A stretch of 55,768 nucleotides of DNA from WHTX01 sp038255145 (GCA_038255145.1 JBBSLP010000039.1:1-55768); one strand, 5' to 3'. Shown: positions 1 to 10,769, counted from the first letter of the stretch. Notes: a model not told the origin generated them from the sequence alone. Made by a program: numbers and translations.

Positions 1-61
1 CCGAGGCCACGTCGATGAGCTCGACCGTTCGGGCCAGCAGGTCGCCGGGGGCGGCGGCCAC
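1..61 (-). CDS. dapE: Succinyl-diaminopimelate desuccinylase, N-terminal fragment (window edge)
   Basis: Only about 20 codons are visible before the window ends. The sequence after a GTG start reads GDLLARTVELIDVAS, matching the first helix of M20-family succinyl-diaminopimelate desuccinylases. It starts just downstream of the stop of the dapC-like aminotransferase, the order expected in actinobacterial lysine/cell-wall biosynthesis clusters. The enzyme would remove succinate from N-succinyl-L,L-diaminopimelate. No catalytic residue is inside the window, so the call rests on the short N-terminal match and on context. The exact start is uncertain because the only purine-rich stretch (GAGG) is almost fused to the GTG. 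Confidence 0.55.
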   Translation of the reverse strand, partial: MAAAPGDLLARTVELIDVAS

Positions 62-63
62 CC

Positions 64-1215
64 TCAGTCGACCACGCCGGCGCGCTGGGCCAACAACGCC
101 AGGCGATCGTCGGTGGCCACCATGGCCACCCGCACGTGGTCTGCGCCGGCAGGCCCGTAGAACTCCCCGGGGCTGATCAGGGTGCCCAGTTCGCGGGCCA
201 CCCGGTCGGTGAGGGCCCAGGCGTCGCCGCCAGGTGCGGCCACCCACAGGTAGAAGCCACCGGCGGGCAGGTCGACATCGATGCCCAGGGCGGCGAAGAC
301 CTGCCGACCCAGCTCGAGGCGGGACAGGTAGCGCTGGCGCTGCACGTCGACGTGGGCGTCGTCGTCGAGCGCGGCCACCGCTGCGGCCTGGACGGGGCCG
401 GGCACCATCATGCCCACGTGCTTGCGCACCTCCTGGAGGTAGTGCACGAGGTCGGCGTCACCGGCGTAGAACCCGGCCCGCCCGCCGGCGAAGTTGCTGC
501 GCTTGGACAGCGAGTGCACGGCCACCAGGCCCTCGAACCCGGCCTGACCCGACGACGTCGCCGCCGAGAGGATGGTGCGGGGCGGGCCCTGCCAGGTGAA
601 CTCGGCGTAGCACTCGTCGGAGAACACGGGTACGCCGTGACCGCGGCCCCAGGCCGCCGCGGCATCGAGGTCGTCGAGGCCGCCGGTGGGGTTGGCCGGC
701 GAGTTCACCCACAGGCACAGAGCCCGGGCCGCATCCGTCGGGTCGATGGCCCCGAGGTCGAGGTGACCCTGCGCATCGGGGGGCACGGGCACCGAACGAC
801 AGCCAGCCAGCACCGCCCCCATGTCGTAGGTGGGGTAGCTGATGGCCGGGTAGAGCACGGTGTCGCGATCGGGCGAGCGCAACCGCAGCCACTGGGGCAG
901 GGTGGCGACGAACTCCTTGGTGCCCACGCACGCCGCCACCTGCGTCACGGGCACGCTCACCCCGAAGCGGCGGTCGAACCACCCTCCGGCCGCGGCCCGG
1001 AAGGCCTCGGACCCGATGGAGGGTGGGTAGCCCCGCTCCGCCCCCGAGTGGCTGAGGGCCTCGACCACGGCGGCCGGGGGTGGGTCCACGGGCGTGCCGA
1101 TGGACAGGTCGATGAGGCCCCCGGGCAGGGCCGACGCCGCGGCCTTGATGGGATCGAGGCGGTCATAGGGGTACGGCGGGGGGACGAAGCCCACCGCCGG
1201 CGCGGAGCCGGTCAC
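64..1215 (-). CDS. dapC: Succinyldiaminopimelate transaminase (class I/II PLP aminotransferase)
   Basis: About 383 residues, the normal size for a fold-type I aminotransferase. The start begins FVPPPYPYDRLDPIKAAA, and the family signature SLSKRSNFAGGRAGF near residue 240 carries the lysine expected to bind pyridoxal phosphate. A central NSPANPTGG loop is also typical. It should convert N-succinyl-2-amino-6-ketopimelate to N-succinyl-L,L-diaminopimelate in the cytoplasm. The GTG start at 1215 lies 4 nt after the hflX stop, and reading upstream would run antiparallel to the hflX coding frame, which favours this start. It is followed immediately by the dapE fragment, which supports the DapC role over a generic aminotransferase. 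Confidence 0.85.
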   Translation of the reverse strand: MTGSAPAVGFVPPPYPYDRLDPIKAAASALPGGLIDLSIGTPVDPPPAAVVEALSHSGAERGYPPSIGSEAFRAAAGGWFDRRFGVSVPVTQVAACVGTKEFVATLPQWLRLRSPDRDTVLYPAISYPTYDMGAVLAGCRSVPVPPDAQGHLDLGAIDPTDAARALCLWVNSPANPTGGLDDLDAAAAWGRGHGVPVFSDECYAEFTWQGPPRTILSAATSSGQAGFEGLVAVHSLSKRSNFAGGRAGFYAGDADLVHYLQEVRKHVGMMVPGPVQAAAVAALDDDAHVDVQRQRYLSRLELGRQVFAALGIDVDLPAGGFYLWVAAPGGDAWALTDRVARELGTLISPGEFYGPAGADHVRVAMVATDDRLALLAQRAGVVD

Positions 1216-1219
1216 CGCC

Positions 1220-2621
<1,402 letters not shown>

Positions 2622-2629
<8 letters not shown>

Positions 2630-3437
2630 CCAGTACCTCGATGCTCCCGATGTAGGTGGAAGGGCCGACGAGGGTGGCCTCGTCGCCCACGATGACGGTG
2701 ACGTCGCCGCCGGGCTGGTGCACGACGACCTCGTGCCCGACCAGCCCCCAGCGGTGGGCCAGGGTGGCGGCCGAGGTGGCCCCGGTGCCGCAGGCCTCGG
2801 TGATGCCCACACCCCGCTCCCACACCCGCAGGTCGAGCTCGTCGGCGGCTCCGGGGGTGGGGGCGATGAACTCGATGTTGACGCCCCTGGGGAAGTGGGC
2901 CTCGAGCCGGGGGCCTTCGGCCTCGAGGTCGACGTCGGTGGGGTCGATGACCTGGACCACGAGGTGGGGGTTGCCGGCGTCGGCCGTCTCGGCCCGGGTG
3001 ATGCCCGTCATCCAGCCGGCCAGCCCCGCAGGCAGGGCTTCGGGCAGGCCGTCGCCGGCGGTGATGGCACCCATGGACACCGAGGCCATGCACGTGGCCG
3101 GCTCGTTGGTCGCGCTGACGTGCACGGGTCGGGGCCCGGCCGCCGTGGCCACCCGCACCCGACCGGCCCGTTGGCCCCGGGCCAGCAGGAAGGCCTGGGC
3201 CAGGCAACGGATGCCGTTCCCGCTCATCTCGGCCACGGAACCGTCGGCGTTTCGCAGGTCCATGACCACGTCGACATCGGTGTCCCCGGGGGCGGGAGGC
3301 CGACCGACGATGAGGCCGTCGGCGCCCACGCCCCGGTGGCGGTCACACAAGCGCCGAGCCAGGTCCGCGCCCGAGGGCACGTCACCCAGGGTGACGAGGA
3401 AGTCGTTGCCGAGGCCGTGGTGCTTGGTCAGCCGCAT
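2622..3437 (-). CDS. dapF: Diaminopimelate epimerase
   Basis: About 271 residues, matching the family. It interconverts L,L- and meso-diaminopimelate, feeding lysine and peptidoglycan. Both catalytic cysteines are present: one in the MSGNGIRC motif (about residue 78) and one in EACGTGATS (about residue 216). The N-terminus KHHGLGNDFLV is also diagnostic. The ATG at 3437 is chosen; a GTG two codons upstream (3443) is possible. Either start overlaps the miaA stop, and the 3' end overlaps hflX, giving a tight miaB-APH-miaA-dapF-hflX-dapC-dapE run. Confidence 0.95.
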
Positions 3438-4354
3438 CGACACCAGTCTCGCAGCACCCGGTCGGCCAGGGCCGTTGAGTTCTCGGCTCCGTCAACACCG
3501 ACATCCAGCCAGCTGACCCGGGGGTCGCGGCGGAACCAGCGCTCCTGGCGGCGGGCGAAGCGCCGCGTCCGACGCACGGCCAGGTCGAGCGCCTCGTCGA
3601 AGGAGGCCCGCCCTTCGAGGTGGTCGGCCAGCTCCTTGTAGCCCAGGGCCTGGCGGGCCGTGCGCGACATCCCCCCGGGCCGGGCCAGCAGGGTGGCCAC
3701 CTCGTCGAGGAAGCCGTCGGCCACCTGCTGGCGGTAGCGGGCCTCGATGCGGCGGTCGAGGGCGGCGCGGTCCCAGCGCAGCCCGACCTGGTGGAAGGGC
3801 ACGGGCGCATAGGTGCCCAGCCCGGGGCCGAAGGACGAGAAGAGGGCGCCCGAGCCCAGGCCCACCTCGAGGGCCCGCACGATGCGGCGATGGTTGGTGG
3901 GCTCCATGCGGCTGGCCGCCAGGGGGTCGAGGGCCACCAGGCGCCGGTGGAGCACGGCGGTGTCGGGTTCGGCCTCCAGCGCGGCCCGGACCTCGGGGAA
4001 CTGGCCGGGCAGGTCGAGCCCGTCGAGCACGGCCCGCAGGTACAGCCCCGTGCCCGCCACCAGCACAGCCCTCCCCCCCCGGCCGGCGATGTCGTCGAGC
4101 ACGCGACGGGCGGCGTCCTGGTACTGGCCCACGGTGAAGTCCTCGTCGGGGTCGACGAGGCCGATGAGGTGGTGGGGGGCGACGGCCTGCTCGGCCCGGG
4201 TGGGCTTGGCCGTGCCCACGTCCATGCCCCGGTAGACCTGCATGGAGTCGACGACGACGATCTCGACACCCTCCACCCGCTGGGCCAGCGCCAACGAGAG
4301 GGCGGTCTTGCCCGATGCCGTCGGCCCGAGGATGACGAGGGGCTCAGCGATCAT
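3428..4354 (-). CDS. miaA: tRNA dimethylallyltransferase
   Basis: A 308-residue protein beginning with the P-loop LGPTASGKT (residues 9-17), followed by VDSMQVYRGMDVGTAKPT, the DMAPP/tRNA contact region. It adds the dimethylallyl group to N6 of A37 in tRNAs reading UNN codons. MiaB, encoded two genes upstream in the same direction, then methylthiolates the product. The ATG at 4354 follows a 27-nt gap after the APH-like gene, with a weak GTGAGG ribosome-binding sequence. Its stop overlaps the dapF start. Confidence 0.95.
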   Translation of the reverse strand: MIAEPLVILGPTASGKTALSLALAQRVEGVEIVVVDSMQVYRGMDVGTAKPTRAEQAVAPHHLIGLVDPDEDFTVGQYQDAARRVLDDIAGRGGRAVLVAGTGLYLRAVLDGLDLPGQFPEVRAALEAEPDTAVLHRRLVALDPLAASRMEPTNHRRIVRALEVGLGSGALFSSFGPGLGTYAPVPFHQVGLRWDRAALDRRIEARYRQQVADGFLDEVATLLARPGGMSRTARQALGYKELADHLEGRASFDEALDLAVRRTRRFARRQERWFRRDPRVSWLDVGVDGAENSTALADRVLRDWCRCG

Positions 4355-4381
4355 CGAGCGGCCTCACCACGGCACCACAGG

Positions 4382-5158
4382 TCACAGCAGCTCGCGCAGC
4401 AGGCAGAAGAAGTCGAGCTTCACTGCGTTGGGGCGTGCGACCCCGTAGCCGTCGGTGAAGTCGACGAGCACCCCGGGCCCGTAGACCGACAGCAGCTCGA
4501 CCACGGCCGAGGCCAGGTCGAGGTAGGGGTCACACACCGCCAACCGGGTGAAGCGCCTGAGGCCGACCTGCTCGGGCCCCTCGACGACGACGTCGGACAG
4601 GCGCAGGTCACCGTGGCCGACCACCTCGGCCAGGTCGCCCGGGGGCAGGGACCGCTCGAGCAGGTCGAACAGGCCCCGGGGGCCGTAGCGGCGGTAGGCG
4701 GGCGCCAGCTCCTCGGTGGCGATGGCATCGGAGGCCACCCGGTGGCGGGCCTCGGCCAGCAACGTGGGCAGGGGGCGGTGGAACGGACAGCCCGCCACCG
4801 GCAGGGCGTGCAGGGCGGCCAGGGCCCCACCCAGGGAGCGGGCCACCTCGGGGCCGGACAAGGCCATGTCCCGGTCGTCGCCGGCGTGACCAGGAAGGGC
4901 CTCCATGAGCAGGTAGGCGGCGGCCGCACTGCGCCCGGCGTCGAGGAGTCGCGGTGTCGACGCCCGCCCGTCCAGCCAGCGCAGGCGGGCGGCCTCGGCG
5001 TCGAGGAGGTCGGCCTGGGCGGCGGGAGCCAGGGCCAGCTCGGCCGCCCGACCGGAAGCGAGGACGACAGCGTGGCGGCCGGGCCCATCGGGAGCCTGAT
5101 CGGGGGCCAACAGGCTGGTGAGGGAGGCCGGAAGGTCCAGGGGCCCAGGCGGGGTCAC
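4382..5158 (-). CDS. Aminoglycoside phosphotransferase-like protein, probable pseudokinase
   Basis: About 258 residues, with a clear but degenerate APH(3')-type fold signature. The EAARLRWL helix (about 55-62), the LLMEALPG hinge (about 83-90), HGDLRLSD (182-189) and CDPYLDLA (209-216) align with classical aminoglycoside kinases without gaps. The catalytic-loop HGD is kept. However, the second metal ligand (N of HGDxxxxN) is D189, the DFG-like aspartate is R202, and the ATP-anchoring lysine position holds alanine; the only lysine in the protein is K247. Kinase activity is therefore doubtful. A GTG start 4 nt after the miaB stop is chosen, since earlier codons lie inside miaB. It sits between miaB and miaA in one operon, so a role linked to tRNA A37 modification is possible but unproven. 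Confidence 0.75.
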   Translation of the reverse strand: MTPPGPLDLPASLTSLLAPDQAPDGPGRHAVVLASGRAAELALAPAAQADLLDAEAARLRWLDGRASTPRLLDAGRSAAAAYLLMEALPGHAGDDRDMALSGPEVARSLGGALAALHALPVAGCPFHRPLPTLLAEARHRVASDAIATEELAPAYRRYGPRGLFDLLERSLPPGDLAEVVGHGDLRLSDVVVEGPEQVGLRRFTRLAVCDPYLDLASAVVELLSVYGPGVLVDFTDGYGVARPNAVKLDFFCLLRELL

Positions 5159-5162
5159 GGCT

Positions 5163-6623
5163 TCAGGAGGCGGCAACGGGGATGCGCGACCGGTGGCGCG
5201 GCGCAGCGAGGACCTCGAGCAGCTCGCCGCTGAGGTAGTGGGTGGCCGCCCCGGTGACCTGCACCGTGGCCACGGTGCCCGCCCGCAGGCGACGCTCGGC
5301 CCGGAAGTGCACCAGCTTGTTCTGTCGGGTGCGCCCACTCAGCAGGGTGTCGTCCTTCTTGGACGGGCCCTCGACCACCACTTCCTCGATGCGGCCGATG
5401 CGGGCTTCGTGGCGACGACGGGCCGATCGCTCGACGACCTGGTGGAGCCGGGCGAAGCGCTCGGCGATGACGTCGGCGGGCACGAAGGCGTCGACCATGT
5501 CGGCGGCGGCGGTACCGGGCCGGGGCGAGAAGATGAAGGTGTAGGCGCTGTCGAAGGCCCCTTCGGCCACCACCAGCAGGGTCTGTTCGAAGTCGTCCTC
5601 GGTCTCACCGGGGAAGCCGACGATGAGGTCGGTGGTGACGGCCAGGTCGGGGATGGCGGCCCGGGCGGCGACGAGGCGATCGAGGTACCGGGCTGCGGTG
5701 TAGCCCCGGTGCATGGCGGCCAGGGTGCGGTCGCTGCCCGATTGCAGAGGCAGGTGGAGGTGTTCGCACACCGCCGGCGTCTCGGCCATGGCCGCGATGA
5801 CGTCGTCGCGCAGGTCCTTGGGGTGGGGGCTGGTGAAGCGCACCCTGTCGATGCCGTCGATGGCGCCCACGGCCCGCAGCAGGTCGGCGAAGAGCGCCCG
5901 GGGGCGACGGCGACCCTCGTCCACCCAGCGACGACCGGCCAGGCGCAGGTCGAGCTCGGCGGCGTCGGCGGTGCGCAGGCGCGTGGTCACGTCACGGCCG
6001 TAGGAGTTGACGTTCTGGCCCAGCAGGGTGACCTCACGCACGCCATCGGCCGACAGCTGGGCCACCTCGGCCAGCAGGTCCCCGAAAGGCCGGCTGACCT
6101 CGCGGCCCCGCACCGCAGGCACGATGCAGAAGGCGCAGCTGTTGTCGCAGCCCACCTGGATGGTGACCCAGGCCGCGTAGTCGGTCTCGCGGCGTACGGG
6201 CAGGGCCGAGGGGAACTCGGCGGCATCGTCGAGCGTCTGCTCGATGACCTCGACCACGGGTCCGTGCTCGTTGGCGTGGCGCAGGAGCTCGGCGGCCCGG
6301 TGCACGTTGTGGGTGCCGAACACCACATCGACGAAGCCGGCCCGGGTCCGGATGGCCTCGCCGTCCTTCTGGGCCAGGCAGCCGCCGACGATGATGCGCA
6401 TGTCAGGTCGGGCCGCTTTGACGTTCTTGAGCTGACCCAGGTGTCCGTAGAACTTGTTGTCGGCGTTCTCCCGGATGCAGCACGTGTTGAGCACGACCAC
6501 GTCGGCATCGTCGACGGAGTCCGTCGCCTCGTAGCCGTCAGCCTCGAGCAGCCCGGCGATCCGCTCCGAGTCGTGCTCGTTCATCTGGCACCCGTAGGTG
6601 CGCACGAAGTACCGGGAAGTCAC
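5163..6623 (-). CDS. miaB: tRNA-2-methylthio-N6-dimethylallyladenosine synthase
   Basis: About 486 residues. The N-terminal UPF0004 domain has its three cluster cysteines (C12 in TYGCQMNEHD, C48 in NTCCIRENAD, C82 in GGCLAQ). The radical-SAM CxxxCxxC follows at C159/C163/C166, and a TRAM domain closes the protein. It methylthiolates i6A37 in tRNA. The GTG at 6623 begins right before the conserved RYFVRTYGCQMN, and a TACCCT hexamer 8 nt upstream fits leaderless transcription from that codon. An ATG 90 nt upstream is possible but adds sequence with no family match. A linker near residues 240-265 (rich in R, E and D) is slightly longer than usual. Confidence 0.95.
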   Translation of the reverse strand: MTSRYFVRTYGCQMNEHDSERIAGLLEADGYEATDSVDDADVVVLNTCCIRENADNKFYGHLGQLKNVKAARPDMRIIVGGCLAQKDGEAIRTRAGFVDVVFGTHNVHRAAELLRHANEHGPVVEVIEQTLDDAAEFPSALPVRRETDYAAWVTIQVGCDNSCAFCIVPAVRGREVSRPFGDLLAEVAQLSADGVREVTLLGQNVNSYGRDVTTRLRTADAAELDLRLAGRRWVDEGRRRPRALFADLLRAVGAIDGIDRVRFTSPHPKDLRDDVIAAMAETPAVCEHLHLPLQSGSDRTLAAMHRGYTAARYLDRLVAARAAIPDLAVTTDLIVGFPGETEDDFEQTLLVVAEGAFDSAYTFIFSPRPGTAAADMVDAFVPADVIAERFARLHQVVERSARRRHEARIGRIEEVVVEGPSKKDDTLLSGRTRQNKLVHFRAERRLRAGTVATVQVTGAATHYLSGELLEVLAAPRHRSRIPVAAS

Positions 6624-6637
6624 GATGGCCCAGGGTA
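6624..6637 (-). promoter_or_regulatory. Putative leaderless -10 element of miaB
   Basis: On the minus strand TACCCT (6637-6632) is followed by 8 nt and then the GTG of miaB. This is the TAnnnT-N7..9-start spacing seen before several other genes here and would place the transcript start on the start codon. There is no Shine-Dalgarno sequence. No clear -35 is seen. Confidence 0.4.
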
Positions 6638-6745
6638 GGCGGTGGGACCGAGGGTGGCGGTCGGCCCGGGCCTCGGGGCCCGGCCGACCGCCCCTCGTAG
6701 CCGTCGTCCGCATGGCGAGGGCGGGGGACGGTCCAGCGCGGATGC

Positions 6746-7813
<1,068 letters not shown>

Positions 7814-7960
7814 GGGGGTACTCCTCGTTCTTGGAAGATCAGGGGAGGCGGGGACACCGCGGCTGCGGTAGGCCCTGCGATGAGCAGCACCGTACGGATG
7901 AGGTGTGACAACGAAGCCCCGACCTCACCAGCTGCGGGCACCAACTGGGGGAATTGCAGG

Positions 7961-7990
7961 AGCGTAACTTCGGAACACCCGTTCGGTCAA
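7961..7990 (-). promoter_or_regulatory. recA promoter with LexA (SOS) box in the spacer
   Basis: Reading the minus strand, a -35-like TTGACC (7990-7985) and a -10-like TACGCT (7966-7961) are separated by 18 nt. The spacer holds GAACACCCGTTC (7973-7984 on the plus strand), a perfect GAAC-N4-GTTC match to the actinobacterial LexA operator. Bound LexA would directly block polymerase. The predicted leader is about 140 nt. The box is also 77 nt upstream of the divergent msrB gene. Confidence 0.8.
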
Positions 7991-8060
7991 GGATGGTCGG
8001 ACCCCTCCGACACGACGCCACGGGACCACACAGCGCGGCGGGGGCGGGCAGAATCGACGC

Positions 8061-8537
8061 ATGGCCGAACGAAGCACCGCCGACCCCGCCGCCCGTCCCT
8101 CCACCAAGCCGAGCGACGCCGAGCTGCGGGCGCGCCTCACCGACGTCCAGTACCAGGTCACCCAGAAGAAGGGCACCGAGCGGGCCTTCTCCGGCGAGTA
8201 CTGGGACAACAAGGACCCCGGCACCTACACGTGCGTGGTCTGCTCCACGCCGCTGTTCAGCTCGGACACCAAGTTCGACTCGGGTACGGGCTGGCCCAGC
8301 TTCTGGGCCCCGCTCAGCGACGAGGTCGTGGAGACCGAGACCGACCGGGCCTGGGGCATGGTCCGCACCGAGGCCCTGTGCAAGGTGTGCGGCGCCCACC
8401 TGGGCCACGTCTTCCCCGACGGGCCCGCCCCCACCGGGGCCCGCTGGTGCATGAACTCGGCCTCCCTCAAGCTCGAGGCCGAAGCCGACGGCAGCGATGC
8501 CGCCGCCCCCGACGGTCCGGAGGCGGCGGAGGCCTGA
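8061..8537 (+). CDS. msrB: Peptide methionine (R)-S-oxide reductase
   Basis: 158 residues, with structural-zinc CxxC pairs at C58/C61 and C107/C110, the GTGWPSFW substrate loop at about 75-82, and the catalytic cysteine C130 in RWCMNSASL. It reduces methionine-R-sulfoxide in proteins at the expense of thioredoxin. It is one of few plus-strand genes, divergent from recA, and converges on an oxidoreductase gene with 6 nt between the stops. The C-terminus has an acidic Ala-rich tail of about 20 residues. A CAGAAT hexamer lies 6 nt before the ATG, so a leaderless mRNA is possible but weakly supported. Confidence 0.95.
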   Translation: MAERSTADPAARPSTKPSDAELRARLTDVQYQVTQKKGTERAFSGEYWDNKDPGTYTCVVCSTPLFSSDTKFDSGTGWPSFWAPLSDEVVETETDRAWGMVRTEALCKVCGAHLGHVFPDGPAPTGARWCMNSASLKLEAEADGSDAAAPDGPEAAEA

Positions 8538-8547
8538 CGGCCGTCAG
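8534..8547. terminator. Perfect palindrome spanning two convergent stop codons
   Basis: CTGACGGCCGTCAG is a 14-bp perfect palindrome that contains the TGA of msrB and, on the other strand, the TGA of the LLM oxidoreductase gene. It could act as a minimal bidirectional hairpin, but there is no U-tract on either side and the loop would be tiny. Listed as a structural observation, not a proven terminator. Confidence 0.3.
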
Positions 8548-9452
8548 CTGCCGAGCGCCGGCACCACCTCGGCGGCGAACTTCTCGATCATCTCCTCGAC
8601 CTCGGACCGGCCACGCATGTTGAAGCCGGGGATGATGAACTCGTCGACCCCGGCGTCGCGGTAGGCGCCCATGACCTCGGCCACCTCGGCCGAGTTCCCG
8701 ATGATGGTGGGCCGCTCGGACGGCTTGGACCGCAGCCGGTCCAGCCGCTCCTGGTCATCGGTCAGGAACAGCATGGCCTGGGCCGAGCGGCGGATGGTGG
8801 CCGGGTCCCGCCCCAGGTCGGCGCAGTGCTGGTCGAGCACTGCCCCCTTCTGGGCCAGCACGTCGGGCAGGCCCCAGACGTTCCACTCCTGGGCGTGGGT
8901 GGCCACGATCTTCAGCGTCCGCTTCTCGCCACCTCCGCCGATGAGCAGCGGTAGGGGGCTCTGGACGGGCTTGGGATCGAGGGGGGCATCGACCATCGTG
9001 TAGTGCTTGCCGTCGAAGCTGGTGGCCGGCTGGGTGAACAGGCTGGTGATGATGGCGCACGCCTCTTCGAGGCGGTCGAAGCGCCAGCCGAAGGTGTTGA
9101 AGTCGATGCCGTAGGCCCGGTGCTCGTTCTCCTGCCAACCAGCACCGAGGCCGGCCACGAACCGACCGCCGGAGATCTGGTCGATGGTGGCGCACATCTT
9201 GGCGAACACGGCCGGGTTCCGGTACGTGTTACCGGCCACGAGCAGGCCGAGGCGCACCCGGGGCACGCTGGCGGCCAGGGCGGCGAGCACGGGGAAGGCC
9301 TCCTGGGTCGGGCCCGGCCCCGGCTCGGGGGTGTTGGGCATGAAGTGGTCGGCGTACCAGAGCCCGTGGTAGCCCAGCCGCTCGGCCAGGAGGCCGTTGG
9401 CCAGGGCGTCGTCCCAGGGGATGGAGTTCTGGATCCAGTAGCTGAAGTGCAT
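8544..9452 (-). CDS. LLM class (luciferase-like) oxidoreductase, probably F420-dependent
   Basis: 302 residues of the bacterial luciferase-like monooxygenase fold. It opens with a short first strand (MHFSYWIQN), then GLWYADHFMPN; RVRLGLLVAGNTYRNPAVFAKMCAT is split over strand 3 and its helix; GGRFVAGLGAGWQENEHRAYGI and PLLIGGGGEKR complete the family signature. In actinobacteria such proteins usually use cofactor F420 (TIGR03560-like subgroup), but the substrate cannot be read from sequence. The ATG at 9452 is preceded by TAGGGT at 8-nt spacing and no Shine-Dalgarno, suggesting its own leaderless transcript. cinA lies 75 nt upstream. Confidence 0.85.
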   Translation of the reverse strand: MHFSYWIQNSIPWDDALANGLLAERLGYHGLWYADHFMPNTPEPGPGPTQEAFPVLAALAASVPRVRLGLLVAGNTYRNPAVFAKMCATIDQISGGRFVAGLGAGWQENEHRAYGIDFNTFGWRFDRLEEACAIITSLFTQPATSFDGKHYTMVDAPLDPKPVQSPLPLLIGGGGEKRTLKIVATHAQEWNVWGLPDVLAQKGAVLDQHCADLGRDPATIRRSAQAMLFLTDDQERLDRLRSKPSERPTIIGNSAEVAEVMGAYRDAGVDEFIIPGFNMRGRSEVEEMIEKFAAEVVPALGS

Positions 9453-9466
9453 CGACGCGGACCCTA
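9453..9466 (-). promoter_or_regulatory. Putative leaderless -10 element of the LLM gene
   Basis: TAGGGT (9466-9461, minus strand) is followed by 8 nt and the ATG. The spacing would start the transcript at or next to the first codon. No clear -35 is seen. Confidence 0.4.
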
Positions 9467-9527
9467 CCGGCGGGTCCCGGGGCGCGCCGGGCCGAAGCGC
9501 ATCGGCCCCGACGCGCCGGCGAGGGGT

Positions 9528-10769
9528 TCAGCCCGCCTCGGCCTGCAGACGGCGGCGGAGCAGGTCGAAGGCGCCGATGGTGGCGAAGTTGCGCACCCGC
9601 TCGCGGTCTCCGGGCAGGCGCAGCTCCACGGCCTCGCTGCCGTCGGCCCGGGCCAGGCCCACGAACACCGTGCCCACGGCCACCCCCTCCTGCTCGGTGG
9701 GTCCGGCCACCCCGGTGGTGGCCAGGGCCACGTCGGTGCCCAGGGCCCGCCGGACCCCTTCGGCCATGGCCTGCGCCGCGGCGGCGGAGACGACGGGGCC
9801 CTCGGGCACGCCGAGCAGGGAGAACTTCACGTCGCTGGCGTAGGCCACGATGCCGCCGCGGAAGACCTCGCTGGCCCCGGGCACGGCGCACACCCGGGCC
9901 GCCATGAGACCCCCGGTGACCGACTCGGCCACCCCCAGGGTCAGGCCCCGGGCCTTGAGCAGGGCCAGGACGGCGGCCTCCATGGTGGTGTCGTCGAGAC
10001 CGAAGACGAGCTGGCCCAAGATGGCCCGCAGCTCGGCCTCCTCGGCGTCGAGCAGGGCCAGGGCACCAGCCTCGTCGCCGGCCTTGGCCGTGACCCGCAC
10101 CTTGATGCCCTCGATGCCCGAGGCCAGGAAGGCGATGGTGGGGTTGCCGGTGATGTCGAGGGCGTCGATGCGCCCCGCCACCATCTCGGCCAGGCCCGAT
10201 TCGGACTGGCCCCAGGTGCGCAGGGTGCGGGACAGGATCACCGCGGGCTGACCGGCCCGGACCTGGAGATCGGGGATGATGGTGCCCGAGACCATCTCGC
10301 GCATCTCGTAGGGCACCCCGGGCACGGCGTAGATGACCTTGTCGCCGACGGGGCAGACCAGACCCGGCGCCGTGCCCGGCTGCTGGGGGATGGTCCACGC
10401 GCCCTCGGGCACGTCGGCCTGGCGCAGGTTGTTGGCCGGCATCTCCCGTCCCCGGGAGGCGAACATCTTGGTGATGCGGGCCACGATGGCCTCGTCACGC
10501 ACCAGGCCCACACCCATGACCTGGGCGATGGCGTCGCGGGTGAGGTCGTCCTGGGTGGGCCCGAGGCCGCCACAGATGATGAGGGCGTCGGCCCGGCCCA
10601 GCGCCTCCTCCATGGCCTCGACCATGCGGGCGATGTTGTCCCCCACCCGCACGTGGCGCAGGCAGTCGATGCCGGCCAGGGCCAGCTGCTCACCGATCCA
10701 CGACGAGTTGGTGTCGATGATCTGGCCCAGCAGCAGTTCCGTGCCGATGGCCAGGACCTCGGCCCTCAC
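9528..10769 (-). CDS. cinA: CinA-family nicotinamide-nucleotide amidohydrolase
   Basis: 413 residues in two domains. The N-terminal molybdopterin-binding-like (COG1058) domain has EVLAIGTELLLGQIIDTNS and GGLGPTQDDLT. The C-terminal CinA (COG1546) domain has the SVTGGLMAARV and VVSAAAAQAMAEG segments and ATTGVAGPTEQEG, the conserved phosphate-binding end. The family deamidates nicotinamide mononucleotide in NAD recycling and hydrolyses ADP-ribose. It starts at GTG 10769; that GTG overlaps the stop of a 15-codon mini-ORF which itself overlaps the pgsA stop. The rimO-pgsA-cinA order is common in actinobacteria. Confidence 0.93.
   Translation of the reverse strand: MRAEVLAIGTELLLGQIIDTNSSWIGEQLALAGIDCLRHVRVGDNIARMVEAMEEALGRADALIICGGLGPTQDDLTRDAIAQVMGVGLVRDEAIVARITKMFASRGREMPANNLRQADVPEGAWTIPQQPGTAPGLVCPVGDKVIYAVPGVPYEMREMVSGTIIPDLQVRAGQPAVILSRTLRTWGQSESGLAEMVAGRIDALDITGNPTIAFLASGIEGIKVRVTAKAGDEAGALALLDAEEAELRAILGQLVFGLDDTTMEAAVLALLKARGLTLGVAESVTGGLMAARVCAVPGASEVFRGGIVAYASDVKFSLLGVPEGPVVSAAAAQAMAEGVRRALGTDVALATTGVAGPTEQEGVAVGTVFVGLARADGSEAVELRLPGDRERVRNFATIGAFDLLRRRLQAEAG

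Noticed and set aside
4382..5158. APH-like gene as an aminoglycoside resistance determinant
   Set aside because: Key ATP and metal residues are missing and the gene sits in a housekeeping operon.
8061..8120. LexA control of msrB
   Set aside because: The box fits the recA promoter much better; no plus-strand -35/-10 overlapping it was seen, so control of msrB is only possible.
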